From: Planctomycetota bacterium
Lineage (GTDB): Bacteria; Planctomycetota; Planctomycetia; Gemmatales; Gemmataceae
DNA: 36,236 bases
Assembly (NCBI GenBank): GCA_021413735.1
Contig: JAIOPV010000045.1
Coordinates: 1 to 36,236, forward strand
Direction of reading: 5' to 3'
Numbering within the stretch: position 1 is the first letter of the stretch; each line of letters starts with the position of its first letter. Shown in pieces: positions 26,022 through 34,739 of this stretch. Both the position numbers and the translations under genes were made by a program. The notes below the pieces were generated by a model. The model had not been told where the DNA came from, searched no databases, and saw only the letters and a list, made by a program, of their open reading frames with translations.

Positions 26022-27893
26022 GTGAAGATTTCGACGAGATGGAGAACACGGGTGATTGTGGGCGTCCTCGTAGCGGCTGGGGTAGCGTTCAGCGCTGCCC
26101 CAACTGGCGCGGCCGAACCCACTGACCGCGAACGGATCAACAAGGTCGGCAAGCGACTGCTCGCCGTGATCGAACCCCCGGCCGGAATGGAGTGGCCGCC
26201 AACCTTCGACATCATGCAGACCAACGAGATCAACGCGTTCGCTGGCGTCCAGAAGGTCGGCAAGAAGCTGATGCCAAAGGTGTACGTGACCTCGGGCTTC
26301 ATGGCGAAGGTTGTGGAGGGGGACGAGGATCGGCTCGCGTTCGTGATGGGCCACGAACTCGGTCACATCGTTCTCGGGCACTGCACCGAGCAGGTGGATG
26401 GGCCAGACTTCGTCAAGCAGGTGTTCGGGCGGCAACACGAGATCGACGCCGACATGTACGGCATGGAAACCGCCCTGAAGGCTGGGTTCTCGCTCAAGGG
26501 AGGGCTGTCTGGTATCCGACGGATCATGGAACTCGGGGTGCCGTACAACTCGTTCGAGGGGCTCAACGCCACTCACCCATCTTGGAAGGAACGGATCTCC
26601 TTCATGGACAAGGAACAATCGAAGCTGTGGCGGGCGATGGGTGCGTTCGACAACGGTACCTACTTCCTGCTGTTCGAGCAGCACGCCGCGGCCGAGCGAT
26701 GTTTCCGCGAGGTGGTGAAAGAGTTCCCGGCTTGCACGGAGGGGTGGGCAAACCTCGGGTACGCCCAACTCATGCAGTATTGCGACGCACTCGACCCGGA
26801 CGATCTGCGAGGGTTCGACATCGGGCAGTTGGTCGTAGGCGGGTTCTACCGCCGTCCGGCCACACTGGAAACACAACTCCGCGGGGTGAACGAGGAGTTG
26901 TGGTGGGAAGCCGTCGGATCGCTGCGTGAGGCGCTGCGTCTCGATCCGAACTCGGCGGTCGCCCGGGGCGACCTCGGGGTCGCATACCTGCTCCGCCCGT
27001 CGGGACGAAATACCGGCCAGGCTCGCAAATTTCTGGACGAGGCCGCCGACAAGGCCCGCGCGGATGCGACACTGCACCCGCTCACCCGGGCGTCCATCCT
27101 GCTGAACGCGGGGGTGGCCGATATGTCCACAGCCGACATTGATGCCGCGGTGAAACGGTACGACGAGGCCGAGGCGATTGGGAAGAAGTTCTCCACTGGG
27201 CGTTCCAAGATCGCCGGCACCCCGACCCTGGCCGCGTCTCTCCGGTACAATCGTGCGATCCTGCTTTCCGCCTCGCCCAAGATCGAGGATCGCAAATCCG
27301 CGGTCGAGTCCTTCGAGCGGTACCTCGTGGCGACCGTTCCGGCCTCCGCGTGGTGGCCGCTGGCCCATGAGCGATATCTGAAATTGTGCAAGGATCTGGG
27401 CCAAGATCCGAAGAAGAAGGCCGACCTGATTTCCACCGGTCGGACCACTCTCCGACTGGTCACCACGCTGCCACTCTCCGGCGACGTGTCGGTGGCGTTG
27501 AACGAGCCGCTCACCGACGCTCGCAAACTCCTCGGCCCCGGTCGCGAGGTGCCGATCGTCAAGAACACCAAGCTCGTCCGAGTGAAGTACCCCGAGCGCG
27601 GGATCGACTTGATCGGGACTGAGAACGTCCTGGCGATTTGCCTATCTGGCCCGAAGGCTCCCGAACTGCCGGTCCGGGCGACCGGGATCGGCACCCAGAC
27701 GTTCAAACTCAAGATCGGTATGACCCGCGACGAGGTCGAGAAACTGCTGGGCGATGAGGAGTACGACTTCCGCGAGATCGATCAACCCGGCCACACTTAC
27801 CGCTTCTACGCCGACCTCGGGTTGGCCCTCCGGCTCCGCGCCGGGAAGGTGGAGGAGTTGGCGATCGTCCAGATCCCCCGCCGCCGTGATTAA
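26022..27893 (+). CDS. exported M48-family metallopeptidase with TPR-like repeats
   Basis: A 623-residue protein starting with GTG 26022, supported by AGGAG five bases upstream (26012-26016). After a Sec signal (residues 1-30) comes an M48-type zinc peptidase domain: HELGH at 111-115 and the third ligand in RQHEIDADMYG (Glu140), with TNEINAFAG (67-75) as typical for the BepA/Oma1 type. Unlike HtpX there are no extra membrane helices. Residues about 215-430 contain TPR-like repeats (AERCFREVVKEFPACTEGWA). A C-terminal domain (about 470-620, with IGMTRDEVEKLLGDEEYD) resembles an SmpA/BamE-type beta fold; this is tentative. E. coli BepA likewise joins M48 and TPR and repairs outer membrane assembly, which suggests an envelope quality-control role here. 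Confidence 0.9.
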   Translation: MKISTRWRTRVIVGVLVAAGVAFSAAPTGAAEPTDRERINKVGKRLLAVIEPPAGMEWPPTFDIMQTNEINAFAGVQKVGKKLMPKVYVTSGFMAKVVEGDEDRLAFVMGHELGHIVLGHCTEQVDGPDFVKQVFGRQHEIDADMYGMETALKAGFSLKGGLSGIRRIMELGVPYNSFEGLNATHPSWKERISFMDKEQSKLWRAMGAFDNGTYFLLFEQHAAAERCFREVVKEFPACTEGWANLGYAQLMQYCDALDPDDLRGFDIGQLVVGGFYRRPATLETQLRGVNEELWWEAVGSLREALRLDPNSAVARGDLGVAYLLRPSGRNTGQARKFLDEAADKARADATLHPLTRASILLNAGVADMSTADIDAAVKRYDEAEAIGKKFSTGRSKIAGTPTLAASLRYNRAILLSASPKIEDRKSAVESFERYLVATVPASAWWPLAHERYLKLCKDLGQDPKKKADLISTGRTTLRLVTTLPLSGDVSVALNEPLTDARKLLGPGREVPIVKNTKLVRVKYPERGIDLIGTENVLAICLSGPKAPELPVRATGIGTQTFKLKIGMTRDEVEKLLGDEEYDFREIDQPGHTYRFYADLGLALRLRAGKVEELAIVQIPRRRD

Positions 27894-27901
27894 CGCAAGC
27901 C

Positions 27902-27939
27902 AGAACACTCCGCCCGGCGCATGTTTGCTGGGCGGTTCT
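27902..27939 (+). terminator. stem-loop between the M48 and the small exported gene
   Basis: CCGCCC (27910-27915) with GC (27917-27918) pairs with GC (27927-27928) and GGGCGG (27930-27935), flanked by AGAAC/GTTCT and followed by TTCTC. It lies 9 bases after the M48 stop. It may end or weaken transcription before the next gene, whose ATG is 33 bases farther. Confidence 0.5.
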
Positions 27940-27971
27940 CGATTCGAGATTCCCACACTACGAGGTTTCCA

Positions 27972-28643
27972 ATGATTCTGTCCTCGATCAATCGACTGAC
28001 CTGCGTCGTTGCTCTCGCCGTGATGCTCGGTGGCACCATGGTCAGCTCATCCGCTCAGGACGACCTGCCCAAGACCAAAAAGAAAGCGCCCTCCAAGGCC
28101 GATTCGGACGACGATGTTATCATTCCCGGCAAGAAGAAGGCCCCACCGAAGGCCGATCCGGACGAGGGCGAGGTGATTGTTCCTGGGAAGAAGACCAAGG
28201 CTCCAACCGGGGGTATCCGCTCACTCGAAAGCCTCATCAAGCAGGCGAACCTTCAGTACGAGACGGTTGAGGGCCAGAACGGTGGCGTGACGTACAAGAT
28301 TGCGATCACGGTTCAGAGTCAGAAGACGACTGTGTTCGCCAACGAGGTGGTCATGGGCAAGTTGGCGGATGGCACGGAGGTGCGTGCCGTCGTCTTGGGC
28401 GCTCCAGTGGCGCTCTTCCCGACCGATTACCGGAGCACGCCGCCACTGTACAAAGCCATCTCCGAGTTCAACAACGCGGTTGTGTTTGGGAAGGGTTTGG
28501 TGAGTCCACAAGGGGTTGGGTTCGTCTGTCCGTTCTGGCTGCGGAACGCCGACACGCAGACCCTGCTCGATAACCTGTTCATAGTTCATCTCGGCCGACT
28601 TGAGTTAAAGAAGCGGGTCCAGCCGATCATGGAAGAAGAATAA
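27972..28643 (+). CDS. exported YbjN-like domain protein with Lys/Pro repeats
   Basis: A 223-residue protein. ATG 27972 begins a signal peptide (LTCVVALAVMLGGTMVSSSA). A low-complexity linker holds two and a half copies of a Lys/Pro/Asp unit (KKAPSKADSDDDVIIPGKK, KKAPPKADPDEGEVIVPGKK). The domain at residues about 75-210 (LESLIKQANLQYETV, GVTYKIAITVQ, VFANEVVMGKLADGTEVRAV, LYKAISEFNNAVVFGKGLV) has the same order of elements as the N-terminal domain of the protein at 24021. YbjN-like domains are related in fold to type III secretion chaperones and usually bind peptides; assignment is by pattern only. It is last of the three-gene set and followed by a strong terminator. Confidence 0.8.
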   Translation: MILSSINRLTCVVALAVMLGGTMVSSSAQDDLPKTKKKAPSKADSDDDVIIPGKKKAPPKADPDEGEVIVPGKKTKAPTGGIRSLESLIKQANLQYETVEGQNGGVTYKIAITVQSQKTTVFANEVVMGKLADGTEVRAVVLGAPVALFPTDYRSTPPLYKAISEFNNAVVFGKGLVSPQGVGFVCPFWLRNADTQTLLDNLFIVHLGRLELKKRVQPIMEEE

Positions 28644-28668
28644 CCCGACCGCTGATTGGCGTTCGGTA

Positions 28669-28706
28669 CGGCCGTGGTTGGGGAAGAAACGCCCCGGCCA
28701 CGGCCG
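28669..28706 (+). terminator. strong intrinsic terminator
   Basis: CGGCCGTGG (28669-28677) pairs with CCACGGCCG (28698-28706), and GGGG (28680-28683) with CCCC (28692-28695), followed by ACTTCGTTTT. It is 25 bases after the stop of the small exported gene, and separates it from the convergent CHAT gene. The remaining 240 bases to the CHAT stop hold no gene. Confidence 0.75.
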
Positions 28707-28947
28707 ACTTCGTTTTCAACCGACGGTTGCGACATGGATGGGATGTAGGACGGCCGCAGGACCAGCGATTCCGGCTCTTTGGAGAGTGATTCCAGCCGGC
28801 GCCAAGCGACTCAAGCTACCCACGATTGTTGATCCTCCAACGTGGTAACCGTCCGGAACATGGAGAGCTTGCGCAGCCCGCGACGGAGGCGGCACCGTGC
28901 AAGCACCTCTACTTCCGGGGGCGCCGCGTTCGGATCGGCGTCGGGCG

Positions 28948-31900
28948 TTACTCCGCTCCTCCGATTGCAATGAAGCTCGCCCAAAAGAATGGGTGGGCTG
29001 CTCCGTTCGCAATTCGCCGCTCGGCAATCACAGCACGCTTTGAATCGTGCAGCGACATCATGTGTCCCTTTCCGTCCTTGATGCCCTGATAGAACGCCAG
29101 CATGAGGTCTCGGGTCTCGGCGTCGGGCACCTTGAAGAGGCTGACCATCAAGGTTTCGGCGCCCGCGTACAAGAAGGCTCGCCGCAACCCGAACACCCCT
29201 TCACCGGCCTGCACCTCGCCTAACCCGCTCTCGCACGCGCTGAGCACGACCAACTCCGTTCCACGCAGATTCTTGAGTCCCACTTCCTCGGCCGTTAGCC
29301 AACCGTTGTCCTCCATGATGGAGTTTGCTTCCGGTCGCTGGTTCGCTCCGGCGAGGATCAGCCCCGAACGCAACAGTGGCGGCAACCCAACTGTCGTGGC
29401 GGACGACCGCTCGATGTCTCCGTCGGACCGGAGCGGCATGAAGTAGCCGTGTGTCGCAATGTGCATCACCCGCGGTGGAGCTGCAAGCGCGCGGAACGTG
29501 GACTTGCGTGCGGCCGCGCCCGTGAACGCGGTAACAGGTCCGAACGCGGTTCCGTCGAACGTTCCCTTCAGGTCTTCGGCCTCGCGCGCCGCTCCCGGGA
29601 GCGGTCGCCACCGGAGCCCTTCTGAACCCCGAACTGTCGAGCCGCTGCTGACTCCCGCTCGCACCGCCACATCGACTGGCCCCACAGGCTGGAGCGGACC
29701 GACGATGTTCGGCCGCCAGTCGAAATCCGGCCCCGCGAAGACTACCGTGCCCGTCCCTGGCTTGGCTTGGGTACGCAGGAGGTCGCGCCCACTCGACAAG
29801 TAATTGAACCGGTAGGTGTCGATGAGGTACCGGCCCTCGGTATCGACGAGCGCCTCGAACGGGAGCAGGTTCAGGTCCGCGTCCGGCGCGAGATACACGA
29901 CTCGCGCACCACCGAGGGCTTTCTGGAGCGGTGCGAACACCTTCTTGCTCAGGCCAGTCGCCAGTTCCCGGTAATCGGCATCGAGTTGTTTTTCCGAACT
30001 GGATTTCAGATCACGGGGCGCGCGGGTAATGGCCGCGCGGAGTTCCCGCACTCCCCGTTGAATCTCAGCAGCGTCTCCAAGGTCGATTAGCCGCACCGGA
30101 ACCGCGGGATCGGACCGGAGGATAAGAGCGAAGTACCGCGCTGAGAGCCAGACCGGAGCCTTGCCGGTTGCCTTGAAGTCGTATGGTTCGACCCTGACGA
30201 ATTCGACCAGTGCCGACCCCGCAGGCAACCTCCGGCGAACGGCCGCAGCGGTTACTTCGGCGGGAATCGCGGGGGGTCGGACCAGATCCACGACGCGGCG
30301 GAGTCGGCCCTCGGCTTCCTCGTACTCGCGGCGTGCATCGGTGATTGCGACGACCTGCGTCATCTCGTCACCACCGGCTGTAGGCGGTGCGGCAGCGAGG
30401 TGTTGGTAACGGGCGAACGACTTCCGAACGGTGTCTGCTTCCTTCAGCACATCGGGGTCGTTTCGGGTGAGGAGCAAGACTTCTCGGTGCCGGCACATCG
30501 CATCCAGAACTCCGGCCTTGTGGCGAAGAATACTGGTCAATGCTGCCTCAGTCGCGACCGGATCATCGGACAACTTGGACCGGACAACAGACAGCAGCAC
30601 TTTCATCGTGTTCGTCGCACGCCAGAGCGCGGATTGCATGGCCGACTCGGTGGCGAACCCGAACACCATCCGGAGGTGCTGGTCCCGAATCCGCAGTGCC
30701 CTCTCCAGGGTGGCGAGCGCGACCTGCGGCCGTTCTGTGGCAGCTTCGATCTTGCCCCTTAGTTCGAGCGCATCGGCGACAAGTGGATGAACCGGGCCGC
30801 GGATGCGCTCATGCCCAGCCAGCGCCTCGTTCGCCAATTCCTCGGCACGGCGATACTCGCCCTTGAGGAGGTACAGTTCGGCAAGTGAGAACCGCGTGGT
30901 CGGGTATTCGGGGTGCCGCTCCCCCCACACCTCCTTCGCCAGCGCGGACGATTTGAGGACGATCGGTTCGGCCTCCTCGATCTTTCCGGCCTGCCGCAAC
31001 ACTGTCCCGAGATTGTGTAAGCCCAGCACCGTGTCCGGGTGCTTCTCGCCCAGCAACGTCGTCTTTATCTTCACGGCCTTGCGGAAGGCATCTTCCGCTT
31101 CCGGGTACCGTCCGACCTCCGCGTAGAGCGAGCCCAGGTTGTTCAGAGTGGCAGCGTACTCAATGCTGCCCTCGCCGAAGACGATGGACGCCAGATCCGC
31201 CGTCCGTGTGAGTGCGCGATCCGCTCCGCGCTGGTCCCCGATCCGGAGGTACAGCACGCCCAGCCCGTTGAGGGAATGAACGCAGGCTGGACTCGGTTCC
31301 CCATCGAGACGGCGGCGGATCTCCAAAGCAAGTTGCATGGCCTGCTCGGCCGTGTTGTAGTCCCCGAGTTCCATCCGAGAGTAGCCGACCTTGTGCAGGA
31401 TTGTGGCGACATCGTGGTTCAGAACGCCGTGGTTCGCACGCAGAATTTCGTATGCCTCGGCGAGAGTGCGGATCGCGCCCATGTAATCCCCGAGTTCAGC
31501 AGCCAAGCCGCCCAAGTTGGCGAGGCAGAGGGCGGTCGCGTCACTCTTCGGACCGCTGGTTTGCCGGTGGATCTCCAGCGCCTTCTTGAAGCACGCCTCC
31601 GCACGCGGGTAGTCAGCGCGATAAATGGCGAGAACGCCGCTGTGGTTCAGGATGGTCCCGGCGTTCGGGTGAATCGGCCCGTACACTGCGGTGCATATTG
31701 CCTCGGCTTGCTTCAGGAACTCCGCCGCCTTGCCGAAGTCTCGCAACTCCGTGTAGACGTGGCCCAACCCAATCAGTGCATCGACCTCCGGGCGCGTGTT
31801 CTTTCCGAGGAGTTTGCGATACTCCCCCAGAGCCACGGTGTACTTGGGTAACGCCGCACGGTGATCTCTGCGGGTGTGGAACGCGTACGCTTCGTCGTAG

Positions 31901-32376
31901 GTCCGATCGGCTTCGGCGAGCCGGTCTCGCTCGTCCCGTGTGAGTTTCGCGACCCGCGTCCCGAGTTCGGCGGTGGCGTGTCCGTCGGTCGCACGCCAGT
32001 GCGTCGGGCTGTACCGCTTCGCGAACAGTTCGGCGGACTCCCGCGCTGTCTTCCCGGCTGCGGGATAGTCTCTCGCGTCGAGTTGGATCGTCGCGAGACG
32101 GGAGAGGGAGTCCGCGACCAGTTCGTGATTCGCTCCGAGCAGCTCACGCTCCAGATCCAGCAATTTCCCAGTTATGGCGACTGCATGCTCGTACTTTCCC
32201 GTAGCTACGGCGTCGCGGATCTGCTTCCAGTACTCCTCACGTTTGGTGGGCCACTCCGCACGAAGTTGGTCCTGCTTCGTCGGAAAAGCTGGGAGGGCGG
32301 TGGGGTGCGGTGGGAACGCGGGAGCGAAAGCGATGGGTGAGAGGACGAGAACAAGAACGAGCCGGAGGCGGGTCAT
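28948..32376 (-). CDS. exported TPR-CHAT caspase-like protein
   Basis: A 1142-residue protein. A Sec signal peptide (MTRLRLVLVLVLSPIAFAPAF) is followed by an array of tetratricopeptide repeats (residues about 60-560; ALEIHRQTSGPKSDATALCLANLG-like units of the Kinesin light chain type), a helical linker, and a C-terminal CHAT domain (about 700-1142). The clan CD peptidase dyad is present: His976 in HIATHGYF and Cys1048 in VVLSACESGLG. Other CHAT marks are YLAPDADLNLLPFEAL and HPFFWASFIAIG at the end. CHAT peptidases cleave partner proteins on receiving a signal through their TPRs; most known ones are cytoplasmic, so export is unusual. It lies 80 bases downstream of the gene at 32457 with a hairpin between. 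Targets are unknown; the exported neighbours are candidates. Confidence 0.93.
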   Translation of the reverse strand: MTRLRLVLVLVLSPIAFAPAFPPHPTALPAFPTKQDQLRAEWPTKREEYWKQIRDAVATGKYEHAVAITGKLLDLERELLGANHELVADSLSRLATIQLDARDYPAAGKTARESAELFAKRYSPTHWRATDGHATAELGTRVAKLTRDERDRLAEADRTYDEAYAFHTRRDHRAALPKYTVALGEYRKLLGKNTRPEVDALIGLGHVYTELRDFGKAAEFLKQAEAICTAVYGPIHPNAGTILNHSGVLAIYRADYPRAEACFKKALEIHRQTSGPKSDATALCLANLGGLAAELGDYMGAIRTLAEAYEILRANHGVLNHDVATILHKVGYSRMELGDYNTAEQAMQLALEIRRRLDGEPSPACVHSLNGLGVLYLRIGDQRGADRALTRTADLASIVFGEGSIEYAATLNNLGSLYAEVGRYPEAEDAFRKAVKIKTTLLGEKHPDTVLGLHNLGTVLRQAGKIEEAEPIVLKSSALAKEVWGERHPEYPTTRFSLAELYLLKGEYRRAEELANEALAGHERIRGPVHPLVADALELRGKIEAATERPQVALATLERALRIRDQHLRMVFGFATESAMQSALWRATNTMKVLLSVVRSKLSDDPVATEAALTSILRHKAGVLDAMCRHREVLLLTRNDPDVLKEADTVRKSFARYQHLAAAPPTAGGDEMTQVVAITDARREYEEAEGRLRRVVDLVRPPAIPAEVTAAAVRRRLPAGSALVEFVRVEPYDFKATGKAPVWLSARYFALILRSDPAVPVRLIDLGDAAEIQRGVRELRAAITRAPRDLKSSSEKQLDADYRELATGLSKKVFAPLQKALGGARVVYLAPDADLNLLPFEALVDTEGRYLIDTYRFNYLSSGRDLLRTQAKPGTGTVVFAGPDFDWRPNIVGPLQPVGPVDVAVRAGVSSGSTVRGSEGLRWRPLPGAAREAEDLKGTFDGTAFGPVTAFTGAAARKSTFRALAAPPRVMHIATHGYFMPLRSDGDIERSSATTVGLPPLLRSGLILAGANQRPEANSIMEDNGWLTAEEVGLKNLRGTELVVLSACESGLGEVQAGEGVFGLRRAFLYAGAETLMVSLFKVPDAETRDLMLAFYQGIKDGKGHMMSLHDSKRAVIAERRIANGAAHPFFWASFIAIGGAE

Positions 32377-32398
32377 GGTATTCCGTTCTGAAATCCAA

Positions 32399-32435
32399 TC
32401 GGCCCGATGGAAGCATGAGGCTTCCGCCGGGCCGA
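32399..32435 (-). terminator. two-part perfect stem-loop between the paralogue gene and the CHAT gene
   Basis: TCGGCCCG (32399-32406) pairs with CGGGCCGA (32428-32435) and GGAAGC (32409-32414) with GCTTCC (32420-32425); the loop is ATGAG. It lies 22 bases after the stop of the 493-residue protein on the minus strand, just before the CHAT gene. The T-rich part after it is weak, so it may reduce rather than stop readthrough into the CHAT gene. Confidence 0.65.
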
Positions 32436-32456
32436 CCGTGGTAATGCGGGCCAGAT

Positions 32457-33938
32457 CTACTTGACCGAGCGCAGGGTAAGTGTCGTCTCCGAGGGAATGG
32501 TCCGCCGGTCGAGCCGGGAGAACATCACCAGCGCACCGGTTTCACGGTCGTACCGGAACGTCAGTTTCTGGGTCACGTTGTCCTGGACAATCTCGACCAC
32601 TGCCCGACCGCGGTCATCGTTCCCAATCCGACTCACGACCGTCTTCATTCCTGTGAGCGTGTCGTTGTCGATCATCTGTCCGCGACGAACGCCAGTGAGC
32701 CCTTCGGTCGGAATCCAGAGGGCGCCGAGTTGGGCCGGTCCGCAACTGCGGGTGGTGGTATTCGTCTGTTCCGGCTGGCCCCGCACGGGAACCGAACTGA
32801 CCCTCTGGCTGTAGGTCATCCAGTTCTTGCCGCGACCGGTCACCGTGGCCGCGACCACGAATGGCGCGGTGATCGGCTCCCCAACCAGGACATGTAGCAC
32901 CTGTTCCCCCACGTACCGCATCTCTTGGAGGTCGGCCACCCAGTCAGGTGCGTCCCCGTTCGCCCACGGGATGTCGAGCTCGCGCCGCCCGAGGTAGGTG
33001 ACGAAACTGACCGAGGTTCCGCTCGCGGTTTTGTTAATCACGTTCGAATGGAGCAAAATCCCAGTCGCCAGGTCGAAGATGTGGGTCATGCTCCCGGTCG
33101 TTCCGTGAAGCCGAATCCGGAGCGCGTCGTACTTCTTCCCACCGGTCGTGTAGGGCATGCGGAACGACGCGAAGTTCCGGCCGATGCGATCCGGGATTTC
33201 GGCGAGGCCCGCTGGGTTTACCCAGTAGTCGGCGGCCGCCCCGGAGGGTTCCGCCGACCCTGAGCCAAGTAGCAGGAGCGGGGGCTTACCCGTTTCCGCG
33301 GTCAGATAGATCTGGGTATCGAGGGTGACAGTCTTCCGGCCGACGGACGTGATCGTGACCTGCGAGACGCCTTCGCTCCCCGTGCCGACGTCCTGACGGT
33401 ACCTCTTTCCGGCCTCATCAATCCAATCCCCGTCCGCGTCTGGCCAGAACGCGCCCCCGGTAGGTGGGTTCCGCCCGCTGGCCCAGTAATAGTTCAGCCG
33501 GGTCCCGGCCCTGACCCACTTCGGAGCGGGCAGGTCGCGGAGTTCAGGGACGGCAATGACCAGTGGGTTCGCGCTCCCCTCCTGGGCGAACCCGCGGAAG
33601 GTGTCGATACCGGTCGCCTTATCGGACCCGTTATCAGATCGTTCGCCGAGGGTGAGGGAGGCGCTAAGAATGTTGCCGTTCGGGCGACTGATCGCGTGGG
33701 GAGTGGGATTCACCGCCGGCGGGCCTGATTGGGCTGCCACCGCTGCTCCCCCGAGTAGAACCGCGAACACTCCCGCAAGCCGCGAACAGATAGTCGCACG
33801 GCGGAGTTGGCCCGAACCCTGCTCGCTTCCTTGAGGGCCACTCCCCCGTGCATCCACCATGGATACCAGTGACCCGTTCGGTGCGGCAGTAGCTACCGCA
33901 GGCGTGGTGAGCTTCGACGCGGTGTGTTGGGTTCGCAT
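32457..33938 (-). CDS. exported protein of unknown function, paralogue of the lipoprotein at 19085
   Basis: A 493-residue protein, stop TAG 32459-32457. The start is uncertain: ATG 33938 or ATG 33860; both leave a long polar stretch before the hydrophobic signal-like core (SRLAGVFAVLLGGAAVAAQ). The first part includes Asp-rich WASGRNPPTGGAFWPDADGD, and the C-terminal 250 residues match the lipoprotein at the other end of the cluster (shared WVNP, PDWVADLQEM, CGPAQLGALWIPTEGL, GQMIDNDTLTGMKTVVSR, YDRETGALV). Unlike that paralogue it has no lipobox. It precedes the CHAT gene in the same direction and may share its promoter. Confidence 0.8.
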   Translation of the reverse strand: MRTQHTASKLTTPAVATAAPNGSLVSMVDARGSGPQGSEQGSGQLRRATICSRLAGVFAVLLGGAAVAAQSGPPAVNPTPHAISRPNGNILSASLTLGERSDNGSDKATGIDTFRGFAQEGSANPLVIAVPELRDLPAPKWVRAGTRLNYYWASGRNPPTGGAFWPDADGDWIDEAGKRYRQDVGTGSEGVSQVTITSVGRKTVTLDTQIYLTAETGKPPLLLLGSGSAEPSGAAADYWVNPAGLAEIPDRIGRNFASFRMPYTTGGKKYDALRIRLHGTTGSMTHIFDLATGILLHSNVINKTASGTSVSFVTYLGRRELDIPWANGDAPDWVADLQEMRYVGEQVLHVLVGEPITAPFVVAATVTGRGKNWMTYSQRVSSVPVRGQPEQTNTTTRSCGPAQLGALWIPTEGLTGVRRGQMIDNDTLTGMKTVVSRIGNDDRGRAVVEIVQDNVTQKLTFRYDRETGALVMFSRLDRRTIPSETTLTLRSVK

Positions 33939-34055
33939 GATGTTGGTTCTCGGCGAGAAGTGCCCCCGGATGGTTCGATCGCACGCCCACCAGCCAACGC
34001 GACCGGTTCACCCAAATGCACTTCAGTTTCGCTTCAGAGTGACCTGGCGATTTCC

Positions 34056-34235
34056 TAACGGATTCACTCGTTCGAACAGCAGACGAGTTGTTCCGCGGAT
34101 TCTCTCGCCGCTGGCGTGGCGTGGGCGACGGGGTGGGAGCCTTCATCGTCACGACAGAGCACGGTGCCTTCGTCGTGACATGGCCACCTCCCCATCAAGA
34201 GCCGACCGAGCCTGCTGCGGCTGTATGCCGAGCAC
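34056..34235 (-). pseudogene. 3' relic of a uspA gene downstream of hsp20
   Basis: About 36 bases after the hsp20 stop, the minus strand carries the last third of a universal stress protein gene. It aligns at base level with the intact uspA at 12345-12836: GTGCTCGGCA, CTCTTGATGGGGAG, TGC-CTGTCGTGAC and, near the end, AACAACTCGTCTGCTGTT and GTGAATCCG match. Restoring one or two bases gives GTHGRSRLGRLLMG, a normal ATP loop with nine residues in the spacer, so this relic descends from a functional gene. All three frames are now broken. The preceding two-thirds, including its start, has been deleted. Confidence 0.7.
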
Positions 34236-34270
34236 GCTCAGAAAGCCCCGTCCGAGAGGGCGGGCAGGTG

Positions 34271-34723
34271 TCACGCTTTCGGGGTGACGATGATCTTCTT
34301 GGGCTGAGCCTCGGCCTTCTTGAGAATAGTGACGGTGACCACCCCGTTCGAGCTGGTGGCGCTCACCTTGTCGGCGTCGGCACCGGGTGGGAGGGTGACG
34401 GCCCGGTAGAACGAGCCGGCGAACCGTTCGACCCGGTGGTATCCCTTCTTCTTCTCTTCCTTTTCTTCTTTCTTCTCGCCGCGGATCGTCAGGACCCCAT
34501 TCTCGACGGAGACTTCGACTGCCTTCGGGTCGACGCCCGGCACATCGGCCTTGACGATGATCTCCCGATCCGTCTCCTCGACGTCCACGCGCGGGGTCCA
34601 GGTCCGGAGGCCATGACCATTCCCATTTTCCTCGCCGAAGAACCGATCGAACACGGTTTCCATCTCCTGGCGGAACGGTTCGATCATGCCAAACGGACGC
34701 CACGGGGTAACGGCGGTAGTCAT
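34271..34723 (-). CDS. Hsp20/alpha-crystallin small heat shock protein
   Basis: A 150-residue small heat shock protein, an ATP-independent holdase for unfolding proteins in the cytoplasm. ATG 34723 follows GAGGA by six to seven bases; an upstream GTG (34750) is not needed. The alpha-crystallin domain spans about residues 40-140: PRVDVEETDREIIVKADVPG, VEVSVENGVLTIRGEKK, then a Lys/Glu-rich loop (KKEEKEEKKKG), YRAVTLPPGADADKVSATSS and NGVVTVTILKK. The end is a short basic tail. The element at 34740-34872 upstream is shared with uspA. Downstream is a uspA relic, so the ancestral unit was probably hsp20-uspA. Confidence 0.93.
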   Translation of the reverse strand: MTTAVTPWRPFGMIEPFRQEMETVFDRFFGEENGNGHGLRTWTPRVDVEETDREIIVKADVPGVDPKAVEVSVENGVLTIRGEKKEEKEEKKKGYHRVERFAGSFYRAVTLPPGADADKVSATSSNGVVTVTILKKAEAQPKKIIVTPKA

Positions 34724-34739
34724 TGAAATTCCTCGAAGG

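Noticed and set aside
25545..27404. 619-codon antisense open frame across the M48 gene
   Set aside because: It is a high-GC shadow: no signal, motif or start context, while the M48 motifs are on the other strand.
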